Source of the DNA: Lepidodermella squamata
Taxonomy: Eukaryota > Gastrotricha
NCBI GenBank assembly: GCA_047495785.1
Contig: JBLDXI010000029.1
Coordinates: 1,674,001-1,738,000, forward strand
Length of the DNA stretch: 64,000 bases
Direction: 5' to 3'
Shown: piece by piece, positions 31,869 through 41,260 of the stretch
Layout of the letters: every line of letters starts with the position of its first letter
Numbering within the stretch: position 1 is the stretch's first letter
Translations under genes and position numbers: made by a program
Notes under the pieces: model-generated
Told to the model about the DNA's origin: nothing
What the model saw: only the letters and a program-made list of their open reading frames with translations
Databases searched by the model: none

Positions 31869-34202
31869 TCATCTGGTGTAAATTCTCTTAATAGCGGCCT
31901 TGTGACTCAATGCGTCAAATCTGCTCATCATTTGCGACGACGGTAGTCGAGACATTGTTTCACCTGCAGCCTCTGCTCCGTCTCCGACTTTGACGTACAG
32001 CAGAGCAGCCACTATTCCCGATTGAATCTGCAATCCAACAGCAACTGCTATATTCCGTCCACTAGTAGATTTTAGCATGAACACAACTGCAGTTAAGGCA
32101 AGATATAATGTTGATGAGACAGCTATCGCCACAGCTAATCGCTTCACGAAGGGAAAATACGGCAAGTATCGATTTCCCACAAGTTTCACAACATAAATCA
32201 AACCTACTCCGAGAACGGCGAGATTCAATACCAGAAGAGCTGCCGACCATTCCATGGCGAAGTTTGACGAGCAAACGACAGAATACTCTTCTACGTAAGT
32301 ATCGGTTTCAGCAATGTAGGATCTAGAATTGTCTGCCTTGGTAATCACCGCGCGGTAGGAATCAGATGTCAACCATGAGATGACAATGATGAAATTTAAG
32401 AGAAGAAACAGAAGTGTTCTGATTACAAACGAAGCTTCCTCCCTACCGGGATTGGAGGCGCCTCGTTGACGCGATGTTTTTTGCCGCAATATTATGGAAG
32501 CAGACTTCAGACGAAATACCAAGTAACCGTACAGAAGTGACAGACCCAACACCATGGTGAATATGCTCGCCTCACATACAGAGCTGTTACGCATTGAGGT
32601 TGGAGTTGCGAGAAGAATCGACCCTACGGCTAAGAAAAGAAAACTCAGCATTACCAGGGTTTCATCAGTTTTTCTCCCGAGACTGTGTTTATCACGCGTA
32701 ACGATGTACGAAATACCGACGATTTGGCAAAATACGACCAGGCTAGCCGTTATTGTCAAGAAGATGAACACTGAAACGGGGATCCCGGTATCAACGTATT
32801 CTTCAAAGGCCGCATCTTTGGGCAGAAAATCTGCTCCGAAAGGCGCAATCACTCGTATTTTAAATAAAGAAGTATCGTTAGTCGTCGTAGCATTTTCATC
32901 CAAAGACACGGCATATCTCGCCTGAATTCCTGTCTTTTGAGACCACGTAGCAACCCATTGGGTTTCATAGTCCATTTCCATTCTCGCAGAATAGTGAAAC
33001 GAGCCATGTTGTTGATTGCGATACCTTACGCTTCCAATACTTTGATTTACGGCAAGCATGACGTTTCGAGGATCATCCTTAAAATTCCTTAGCGTCGAAT
33101 TCTGGCTGTTCAAACGCTTCTCCGCTTCAGCAAGCGTTGCTATTGCATTCAAAGCTTGGTCATAGCAGGAAAATCTGGATTGGTAATCGCCCATTTTCAT
33201 GTCGATTGGATAGTTCGATTTGAGGTAATTGTCAATCTCAGTCCGGGTGTTTCCCAGATAGTCTTTGATTGAACCATCATTACCGATAGGAATTGAGGAA
33301 TGGGCGCCAAAATAAACGACTCTCTCTGCTTGCTGCTTATAGATTGAGATGTTACAGTTCTTCGGGTACTGATGGGGTGGAAAGAAATTAGGGTCCAAGT
33401 AAGCACTGGCAAGAGTTAGAAACAGGTACATACTCCCCGTTATCCCGTTCTTGTACGCTTGGCATAGAAAACCGACGAAAATGAATGGGTCGATGTTTTC
33501 AAAGGAAAATATTCGAATGTCCTTTTTGATAAATGATTGCATAATATCGTCGTTGAAGTCTGAACTTGCTTCTATTGTTTGAACCCCTAGGCCAAATTGG
33601 TTATTCATTGCAAGTGTGTAGGTAGCTGCCTCAAACCCAAAAGAGCTCTCATTTGCTGGGAACACAACTGCTGTTTTCTTCCATGAAGTGAATTGCTTGA
33701 TGAAGCTTAGTCGAGCCATTATCGTTAGTTGAGATGAGGCTCTGATACGCCACAGGTTTGGATACAGATCTCTTCGGTTAACTAAACCGGGTGAGAGGCA
33801 AGATGGGGTAGTTGCTACCATATTCATATGAGACGCAACTCTGCCCCAACTCTTACAGCCCAGAGTCTGACCCAGGCCGATTGTGACTGGGGCTAGAAAT
33901 AGCCCAGGCTCGGCCGATTCCGTCATTGACCGCACGAAGTTGATGCTAACGGAGGTTGCCAGCATGGCTTGAATTCCTTCGTCGCGATGCTCGAATTCGA
34001 GATGGTAATCGGGTAGAATGTCGGAGCGATTATTCGCGAAGTCGAGAGCTGTTTGAAACGCCCATCGGCAGTTCCTGAAATCGCCTGAGTTTAGAGACAA
34101 TCCTAATAGATATAGTGTTCGCAAGCGGTACGGCTTTCGAGGCTCAGTCTGAATTATGGCCAGGGAGGAGAGGATAATCAAAAATATAAGCGCATTTGCC
34201 AT
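31869..34202 (-). CDS. GABA-B-like receptor, intronless (REC-3)
   Basis: A 777-residue frame from ATG at 34202. Signal peptide MANALIFLIILSSLAIIQTE, ligand domain to about residue 466, TM1 about 473-501, TM3 about 542-565 after SVCEAS, TM4 about 590-611, TM5 about 653-674 after VVCSSNFAMEW, TM7 about 717-739. The tail ends AAIKRIYTR. At the DNA level it is a mosaic. Its first 3'-terminal block equals REC-2, the next ~120 bp equals REC-4 exactly (32023-32143 against 35883-36003), and the following block equals REC-5. This points to gene conversion within the array. The frame is intact and the key Cys are kept, so it is presumably functional. Confidence 0.85.
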   Translation of the reverse strand: MANALIFLIILSSLAIIQTEPRKPYRLRTLYLLGLSLNSGDFRNCRWAFQTALDFANNRSDILPDYHLEFEHRDEGIQAMLATSVSINFVRSMTESAEPGLFLAPVTIGLGQTLGCKSWGRVASHMNMVATTPSCLSPGLVNRRDLYPNLWRIRASSQLTIMARLSFIKQFTSWKKTAVVFPANESSFGFEAATYTLAMNNQFGLGVQTIEASSDFNDDIMQSFIKKDIRIFSFENIDPFIFVGFLCQAYKNGITGSMYLFLTLASAYLDPNFFPPHQYPKNCNISIYKQQAERVVYFGAHSSIPIGNDGSIKDYLGNTRTEIDNYLKSNYPIDMKMGDYQSRFSCYDQALNAIATLAEAEKRLNSQNSTLRNFKDDPRNVMLAVNQSIGSVRYRNQQHGSFHYSARMEMDYETQWVATWSQKTGIQARYAVSLDENATTTNDTSLFKIRVIAPFGADFLPKDAAFEEYVDTGIPVSVFIFLTITASLVVFCQIVGISYIVTRDKHSLGRKTDETLVMLSFLFLAVGSILLATPTSMRNSSVCEASIFTMVLGLSLLYGYLVFRLKSASIILRQKTSRQRGASNPGREEASFVIRTLLFLLLNFIIVISWLTSDSYRAVITKADNSRSYIAETDTYVEEYSVVCSSNFAMEWSAALLVLNLAVLGVGLIYVVKLVGNRYLPYFPFVKRLAVAIAVSSTLYLALTAVVFMLKSTSGRNIAVAVGLQIQSGIVAALLYVKVGDGAEAAGETMSRLPSSQMMSRFDALSHKAAIKRIYTR

Positions 34203-34269
34203 TTCAGGATTCTAGTGAAAAAGCTGATAGGGATTGCATCGCTCGAGAAGGGACTTCTCGCTTCTTATA

Positions 34270-34580
34270 TTTGCTCCTTTCCACCCACATGGCTTCCTGT
34301 TTTCAACTTCGACGTCTGCGCTCTCAAATAATTCCGTCTTTGAGAATGTCCTCATGATTATGCTACCTTCCCAGCTGCATGAATTTCACGCAAAAATCTG
34401 AAACATTAACACTCACACATGCCGTAAATTCTTCCGCCGAAAACGAACATGATTTGTAGTGCATCGTTATTTTCCATCGAAGTGTCGGATTTGCCTGAAA
34501 GCTTGAAGATGAAACTGGATTCTTTGTGGGCGAGGAGAACATGTACGAGGGGAATCTCGCGATAAGACGAATGAGTATAA
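34270..34580 (-). promoter_or_regulatory. Conserved upstream region of REC-3
   Basis: Proximal block TTTCCACCCACATGGCTTCC at 34278-34297; distal block AGTGTCGGATTTGCCTGAAA at about 34480, then CTCGCGATAAGACGAATGAG at about 34556. Position relative to the start codon is the same as in the other receptor genes. Confidence 0.55.
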
Positions 34581-35728
34581 GGAAATTCTTAATGGCGAAT
34601 TCGATAGCGCAGACGTTCAAGCGATAAATAGTCCTGCAGGTGGGAAATGGCCCATACACCCTTCTCCGACCACTCAATCTCTATATTAACAGCTTTACAT
34701 TTGCATGTTACTTTTTATGGCAATTTTTTTTATAATATTTCCGATTCACCTTCCGGCAGTGATATCTTCCTTGGCAGTGATCCAGCGTACGTACCGCTTG
34801 TGAACACATTTCAATGAGCTGATCTAAAAATACCAGTGATCATTGATTTAGCGAAACAGCCGATTGTCCGAAATCGTGGACCGGCACGATTATACCACCC
34901 ACTTCTGGGTGCTGGGTGGTACACCTTTGATACAACTTTTGCAGCGCAAACCCACCAGACACTGTTGAAAGTGGAGGAATGATGGCAATGCAGTAAGCGA
35001 GAGCTCACAGATCACAGAGTCACGATGGAGCCTATGCTAGTACACGTGTCATCAATGTAGGAATGCATGGCTAAGAGTATCGGCCAAGCCAACAGATCAA
35101 TCACGCGGCTCCTAAGACTAAGGACCTACTTGCCAGCTTGCAATGCCTACAAAACCGACTTTCTACCTCGAATTCGCAATGGTAGCATACACGTTCGCGG
35201 CGTCATCGAGAACCTTGGAAAAACAGATTTGTGAAGATGACAGAAGCCAAGTTGATACCGCGAGGCCAATAAAGTCATTGCCTCAATAATTGTTTTCAAG
35301 CGTATTCAAAGGTTTTAAACAAATAGGGTGCTGTACCAGTTCCCGACAGAGGATTCGGAATTTTTTTCCAGCTTTAGCGATCTGAAACGTCTTTCCTCAA
35401 CAGGCCACGCTGATACAGGGTGCGTTGTACTATGGTACTGGTTTGTCGCGACACCCCAGCTTCGAGAACACGATATATACACGATATATTCACCCTCGCG
35501 CTCGGACGCTGTTAGGTCCGAATGTTCCACCAAGCAAACATGAAGCTATTAATATGAAGCAGAAAGAAGACTATTAGATGCTATTCTGTGACACAGCCGC
35601 TTAATGTTAACCTTGCAAATTAGGGATATAGGTATTCATTTGTTATCACCATACAACACTTATTTTTACTAAAAACAATTCTGGAGAATATCTCTAGTCT
35701 CAAGACTCTAGACTCTTCGTTTCATCTT
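34581..35728. other. Intergenic between REC-3 and REC-4
   Basis: Two to three short open frames occur on both strands, the longest clean one from ATG at about 35068 to TGA at 35235 (55 codons). None shows a domain or splice support. No repeats with clear ends were seen. Confidence 0.4.
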
Positions 35729-38062
35729 TCATCTAGTGTAAATTCTCATAACAGTGGCCTTTCGACTAAGTGCGTCAAATCTGCTCAGCATTTGCGATGA
35801 CGGAAGCCGAGACACTGCTTCGCCTGCAGCGTCCGCCCCATCCCCAACTTTAACGTACAGCAAAGCCGCGACAATGCCTGATTGAATCTGCAATCCAACA
35901 GCAACTGCTATATTCCGTCCACTAGTAGATTTTAGCATGAACACAACTGCAGTTAAGGCAAGATATAATGTTGATGAGACAGCTATCGCCACAGCTAATC
36001 GCCTCACGAAAGGGTAATAGGGCAAGTATCGATTCCCCACAAGTTTGACAACATAAATCAAACCTACTCCAAGGACTGCGAGATTCAATACCAGAAGAGC
36101 TGCCGACCATTCCATGGCGAAGTTTGACGAGCAAACGACAGAATACTCTTCTACATAAGTATCGGTTTCAGCAATGTAGGACCTGGAGTTTTCTGGTTTT
36201 GCAATAACTGCGCGGTAAGGATCGGACGTCAACCAAGAAATGACAAGAATAAAATTCAGAAGAAGTAACAGAAGTGTTCTGACAATGAACGAAGCCTCCT
36301 CCCTACCAGGATTTGGCTCGCCGCGTTGGCGTGATGTTTTTTGCCTCAAAACTACTGAGGCAGACTTCAAACGAAAAACCAAATAACTGTACAGAAGTGA
36401 TAGTCCTAACACCATGGCGAATATACTAGCCTCACAAACAGAGTTGTTGCGCATCGAGGTCGGAGTTGCGAGAAGAATCGACGCAACGTTTACAAGCAGG
36501 AAGCTCAGCATTACAAGAATTTCATCAATTTTACGCCCGAGCTGTTGTTTAGCACGTAAAGCAGTGTACGAAATGCCGCTGATTTGGAAAACTAGGACTA
36601 GGCAAGCGGTTGTTGTCAAGAAGATGAAAACTGAAACGGGGATCCCGGTATCAACGAATTCTTCAAAAGCCGCATCTTTGGGCAGAAAATTCGGCGGAAA
36701 AGGCGCGAGAACTTGTATTTTGAATAAAGAAGTGTCGTTAATTGTCGTAGCATTGTCATCTAGAGATACAGTGTATCTTGGTTGAAGTCCTGTCTTTTGT
36801 GACCACGTAGCCACTAATTGAACTTCATAGTCCATTTCCATTCTCGCGGAATAATGAAACAAGCCGTGTTGTTGATTACGATACCTTACGCTTCCAATAC
36901 TTTGATTAACTGCAAGCATCACGCTTCGAGGATCGTCCTTGTAATTTCTGAGCGTCATATTCCGGCTGTTTAAAAGCTTCTCCGCTTCAGCTAGCGTGAC
37001 TACGGAGTGCAAAGCAGAATCATAACAAGAGTAACGCAATGGATAGTCAGGCAATTTCATGTCGATTGGATAGTTTGATTTGAGGTAATTTTCGAACTCA
37101 GCCCGGGTGTTTCCTAGATAGTCTTTGCTTATTCCGTCATTTCCAAAAGGAAGTGAAGAAGGAGCGCCAAAATACAATACTCTATCAGCTTGCTCCTTAT
37201 AGATTGAAATGTTGCAGTTCTTCGGGTACAGATAGGGTGGATAAACATTGGGATCCATGTAAGCACTTGCGAAGGTTAGGAACATGAACATACTCCCTTT
37301 TATCCCATTTTTGTATGCCTGGCAAAGAAACCCGACAAAAATGAATGGGTCGATATTTTCAAAAGAAAATATTCGGATGTCCTTTCGGACGAATGATTGC
37401 ATCAAATCATCGTTGAAGTCAGAACTTGCTTCTATTGTTTGAACTCCTAGGCCGAATTGGTTATTCATTGCAAGTGTATAAGTAGCTGCCTCCAATCCAA
37501 AGGGGCTCTCAGTCACTGGGAACACAACAGCTGTTTTCTTCCATGGGGTGAATTGCTTGATGAAGCTTAGCCGGGCCATTATTGTAAGTTGGATAGAGGC
37601 TTTGATGCGCCATAGGTTTGGATATAGATCTCTTCGGTTAGTTAGACCAGACGCAGAGCAAGACGAAGACATCATTACCATGTTCATGTGAGACGCAACT
37701 CTGCCCCAACTTCTACAGCCTGGAGTTTGGGCCACGCCAACTGTTATTGGAGCTAGGAATAGTCCTGGCTCTGCTGAATCCAACATCGACCGCATAAAGT
37801 TTATGCTCGTCGAGGTTGAAAGCATTGCTTGAGGTCCCTCGTCGCGATACTCGAATTCCAGGTTGTAGTCGGGCAGAATATCGGAGCGATTATTAGCGAA
37901 TTCGTAGGCTGTTTGAAAGGCCCATCGACAGTTTCTGTAATCTCCTGCGTTTAGAGACAGTCCCACTAAGTAAAGTGTTCGCAAGCGGAACGGCTTTCTA
38001 GGCTCGGTCTGACTCATCACCGAGAAGGCGAGGAGAAACGAAAATACAAGCACATTAACCAT
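35729..38062 (-). CDS. GABA-B-like receptor, intronless (REC-4)
   Basis: A 777-residue frame from ATG at 38062 (MVNVLVFSFLLAFSVMSQTE, signal peptide). The upstream in-frame extension has no ATG aligned with the paralogues. Ligand domain then seven TM helices. TM3 block NSVCEASIFAMVLGLSLLYS, TM4-loop block ISWLTSDPYRAV, pre-TM5 block VVCSSNFAMEW, tail ending TVMRIYTR. In the ligand domain it groups with REC-5, sharing TSTSINFMRSMLDS and GVAQT, where REC-1 to REC-3 read TSVSINFVRSMTE and GLGQT. The TM region also contains the ~120-bp tract shared exactly with REC-3. Confidence 0.85.
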   Translation of the reverse strand: MVNVLVFSFLLAFSVMSQTEPRKPFRLRTLYLVGLSLNAGDYRNCRWAFQTAYEFANNRSDILPDYNLEFEYRDEGPQAMLSTSTSINFMRSMLDSAEPGLFLAPITVGVAQTPGCRSWGRVASHMNMVMMSSSCSASGLTNRRDLYPNLWRIKASIQLTIMARLSFIKQFTPWKKTAVVFPVTESPFGLEAATYTLAMNNQFGLGVQTIEASSDFNDDLMQSFVRKDIRIFSFENIDPFIFVGFLCQAYKNGIKGSMFMFLTFASAYMDPNVYPPYLYPKNCNISIYKEQADRVLYFGAPSSLPFGNDGISKDYLGNTRAEFENYLKSNYPIDMKLPDYPLRYSCYDSALHSVVTLAEAEKLLNSRNMTLRNYKDDPRSVMLAVNQSIGSVRYRNQQHGLFHYSARMEMDYEVQLVATWSQKTGLQPRYTVSLDDNATTINDTSLFKIQVLAPFPPNFLPKDAAFEEFVDTGIPVSVFIFLTTTACLVLVFQISGISYTALRAKQQLGRKIDEILVMLSFLLVNVASILLATPTSMRNNSVCEASIFAMVLGLSLLYSYLVFRLKSASVVLRQKTSRQRGEPNPGREEASFIVRTLLLLLLNFILVISWLTSDPYRAVIAKPENSRSYIAETDTYVEEYSVVCSSNFAMEWSAALLVLNLAVLGVGLIYVVKLVGNRYLPYYPFVRRLAVAIAVSSTLYLALTAVVFMLKSTSGRNIAVAVGLQIQSGIVAALLYVKVGDGADAAGEAVSRLPSSQMLSRFDALSRKATVMRIYTR

Positions 38063-38119
38063 GTGAGTGAACAATTCTAATAGTGACTGAATGGTTCGCG
38101 AAAGGATTTTTCGGATTGT

Positions 38120-38440
38120 ACTTTCCGCCCCCAAGGCTTCATATTTTTCTCTTCGACGTTAAGACTACTTTCTAACCGACTTCCTTCTTCGAGAATTTCC
38201 GGAAAATGACGCATTATGCAAGCCCTGTTTCTAACTCAACTCAATACATTAGCGATGAAATCGGAAATATTATTAACGCCCTCATACTTTTCACGACTGG
38301 CTACCCGGACCTGACCAACTATGGGGCTTTATAGTAAATCTTCTGTCCGCATCGAACTGTCGGAAATGCTTGATGAATCTGCGTTCGCTGTGAGTGTTTA
38401 GCGAGCTTTAAGGTAACCTGTTCAGCTTCTCATGTAAAAG
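38120..38440 (-). promoter_or_regulatory. Conserved upstream region of REC-4
   Basis: The proximal block is diverged (TTTCCGCCCCCAAGGCTTC, 38122-38140). The distal block AACTGTCGGAAATGCTTGAT lies at about 38356. Distances to the start codon match the other four genes. Confidence 0.5.
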
Positions 38441-38873
38441 ACAGAGTGAATAAGAACGCTGGCGTCAGGATATGGTTTGATGCTCTTCTTCAATCTCAAA
38501 TGTCAAAGCGTAGTGCAGCGGTTATGACTGAGTTTATGACACGGCAGTGTTCTATGATCACACATCGTAAGACACCGTACACCATTCTAAAATGAATAAA
38601 ATTCGGTTGGGAATGGGTAGAGTTTGTAGAGTAGAATTGAGTAAAATGCATGATTGGCTTTCAACATTCGGTAGCCAATGGGTACAATGGGTTTACAATT
38701 GGTGGTATAGCTCGAATTAAAAAGATCGAGTATAGTCGTAGATGTGCCATAAAATGACTGCTGATTTTAGAGTATGGAACATTGCGATCACAGGACATGA
38801 GTGAGTACGCTTAAGTTTCCCTAGAGTGCTCATCATTCCTTATATTCAAAATTTATTGAATTTTATTTTATTA
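38441..38873. other. Intergenic between REC-4 and the LU gene
   Basis: AT-rich, no supported exon or repeat. It should include the 3' flank of the small minus-strand gene at 38874-39244 and the distal upstream region of REC-4. Confidence 0.35.
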
Positions 38874-39244
38874 TTAGCGAAATAGCAAGGCAGCGACCGT
38901 TGAGAGCCAGTAATAAGATATCTTAGTTTTAATACTGCTATTGCAAAAATCACCCGTTTGGCAGCAATAGACATCAATGGTTCGCAGCAAGTTGATGTGA
39001 ACCTCGCTACAAAATGTGACGCAGTCTTTCGAAACAAAGCCGATTCCGAAAACTCCAACAATCGTTTTCTAGGTTATTATTAGTACCAAGTTTTGACAGT
39101 AGATATAACCAGTGATGCATTTACCGTGCAAAAGCCGGGCTCGATTATGCAAACACCGGAATCCGAATCTTGACAGGTCAGAGCATCGACCTCATCGGGT
39201 TGGTCCAGCGAAAGCAGCGGGATAAGAAATATCAGGAATTTCAT
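38874..39244 (-). CDS. Ly6/uPAR-like (LU domain) small secreted protein
   Basis: Two exons, 39244-39125 and 39068-38874, are joined across a 56-bp GT-AG intron with the frame kept, giving 104 residues. Signal peptide MKFLIFLIPLLSL. The mature part has eight Cys, ending in the LU signature CCQTGDFCN (CC....CN). A hydrophobic C-terminus (YYWLSTVAALLF) suggests a GPI-anchor signal. LU proteins are small three-finger folds, often GPI-linked, that bind or modulate receptors; that is family knowledge. The gene lies between REC-4 and an ankyrin gene inside the receptor cluster. The intron size agrees with the modal intron of the window, which supports the model. Confidence 0.65.
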
Positions 39245-39963
39245 GACGAGAAAACCTCAAGTTGACATCGTCGTATCTCGCATCGCGACTATTTGCATTC
39301 AATCAAATATAAGGCGTTGCATTGGTGGCATCGTCCCATGCGATTGCGATTTGCTTTACTAAATGTGCCATTAATGATTTATAGCTCTTTGGCACAAGAG
39401 CTGAGAGCTGAATCGCAATAGATAAATTATATACTTAGGTTCCAAGTTACGAAGTTCTCACGCCACCATCTGATAAAAACCATCATAAAGGGAGATATGA
39501 AATAGGGTGAACATGTTTTTTTACATTACGGTACGTTGAAGTAAAAAAATTTAAAGTAAAAACGTTGATGTACATGGGCTGCTTGGATATCATTAAATCA
39601 AGAAAATTGTCCACGAGGTTATATCTGTTCGCAAGGGGACTATCGCCTGTTATTTTAAGCCACGCCCAGGGTTGTTCGATCAATGATCGGCAAGTAAAAA
39701 GGCTGCTGCTCATTTTTTTAAGGCAGGTTATGGCGCAATCGATACGCCGGAATAATAATGACTAATCCATAACTTCGATTGATTATTATGAATCATATAA
39801 TATAGAATGTATTTTGATCTTGAATTATTTACAAAAATTCCAATGACGCAATGTTGCATAATTCTAATAGGCAGACGGCAGACGAGCTTGCCTGAACCCC
39901 ATTTCCCATTAATTTTTTCGCGCAAGAACCCTATATTTATTCGATAGAGAACTGACCTCAAAA
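39245..39963. other. Intergenic upstream of LU gene and ANK-3
   Basis: This lies between the starts of the minus-strand LU gene and the plus-strand ankyrin gene, so it should hold both promoters. The open frame 39565-39765 (plus) has no recognisable feature. Nothing else is supported. Confidence 0.35.
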
Positions 39964-40578
39964 ATGACAGATCACTCTCTAATGCGGAAACTCATCGAGA
40001 ATGGTTATATATCTGACAAAGCTACAACTGTTGAGCATGCCAACGACCAAGATTCAAAAGTATCCAATCTGCTAATCGAGGCTGTTTCTGACGAATCTAT
40101 AGACATTGTTGAAATGCTGGTCGAAAATGGTGCGAAGGTTGAAGCAGGCGCCTTGATTGCTGCTTGTGCTGCGGATAACAAGGAGATTGTTCGCTATTTC
40201 CTTCAGGTGCTGAAATCTAGGAACCAGCTTAACGAAATTACCAACGCAAGAGACGAACATGGGAATACCGCTATTCTGATGGCAGCCTCAATGGGTGGAG
40301 ATGGAGTCATACCTCTGCTGGTCGAAGCTGGAGCAGATATAAGCCAGAAAGACAATCACGACCGAACAGCGCTACATAAAGCAGTTCAGGCTTTTACATC
40401 CCTGAGGAGACTCGAGATTTGTGTTCGAATGATTGCTGAGTTCATGGTACAACGCGATCGGGATTTGTTGCTTGCAAAGGACAATGACGGCAAAACAGCT
40501 TTGGATCTGGCTAGAGAAGCGAATGGTTTGCAAGATGTTGCTGCTTATCTAGAAGTATTGTTATCTTCATCCGTCTGA
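39964..40578 (+). CDS. Ankyrin-repeat protein with internal deletion (ANK-3)
   Basis: A 204-residue single-exon member of the ankyrin family. The first residues (MRKLIENG) correspond to the paralogue cap, then the sequence jumps to YISDKATTVEHANDQD, matching YLLSDKAATQEHVDDVD in ANK-2. About 55 residues are therefore missing, including the KVFGSP-type cap and the first repeat. Repeats 2-6 remain (LLIEAVSDESIDIVEMLVENGAK, GNTAILMAAS, RTALHKAV, GKTALDLAREANGLQDVAAY). There is no C-terminal membrane helix. The frame is intact, so it may still be expressed, but it could be on the way to loss. It is tail to tail with REC-5. Confidence 0.8.
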   Translation: MTDHSLMRKLIENGYISDKATTVEHANDQDSKVSNLLIEAVSDESIDIVEMLVENGAKVEAGALIAACAADNKEIVRYFLQVLKSRNQLNEITNARDEHGNTAILMAASMGGDGVIPLLVEAGADISQKDNHDRTALHKAVQAFTSLRRLEICVRMIAEFMVQRDRDLLLAKDNDGKTALDLAREANGLQDVAAYLEVLLSSSV

Positions 40579-41260
40579 GAAACAGCAACTTGAATGAATC
40601 AATGCGTTGAAGCCTTAAACATTAAATTTATAAAATTCTAAGGAGTGTTTCCCAGTGTTTATATTCCAGAGTCCAGAGCAATCGCGCTCAAGTGCGCGAA
40701 GTAGGATCCTCGAACTAGGGGGTATTTTCGGGCTCTAATTTCATGACCAAAGGGCCCCCGTGGATTTTTCTACTTTGGCCGAACTGGGCAGTACAATACC
40801 TGACGAAGGTATCTTCCACGGCGGCCAAATGAATTGAGGACAGCGCGAATTCCATTCGATATTTCGAATAATCTGCTGATTGATAAAGTGCCTGTTTATC
40901 TCCAGCAAAACGAACAACAATGACGCTCCAAAAATAGCTCCAAGGAAAGGGGGATAGTTTTAATACTATGAATATATTCATAGTATGAAGGCTAGCTATG
41001 CAGCGGAATAGTGGCCTGGCGAACGATTATTCATCGCTGTCCACCGATGACACCCGGATTATGGTTGTTTCCCGGCGTAAAAAATCATCATATCAGTCTA
41101 CATATCTTAACTCAGTCTACAAGGCCGGTGTATGCACTCTATAGGCGGGCATAATTATATGCATAATTGAATGGTTTATCGCCAGCAGTGTGCATACCAG
41201 TAAGTTAACTTTTTATTGAGAACAATCGGTAAGAAAGTGTTTCTATTCTAGTTCTTCCTT
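40579..41260. other. Intergenic, possible orphan exon
   Basis: On the minus strand, about 40930 to 40715 is open and protein-like (YRMEFALSSIHLAAVEDTFV region, then TAQFGQS and MKLEPEN). No start, splice partner or domain was recognised, so it may be a relic exon or chance. The rest is the shared 3' flank of ANK-3 and REC-5. Confidence 0.25.

Noticed and set aside
32554-32925. 123-codon plus-strand frame antisense to REC-3, repeated antisense to REC-2 and REC-4
   Set aside because: It is conserved only because the receptor coding strand is conserved; frame lengths differ between copies and no start is shared.
35068-35235. Plus-strand ATG frame of 55 codons between REC-3 and REC-4
   Set aside because: Basic and short, with no recognisable family, signal peptide or splice signals.
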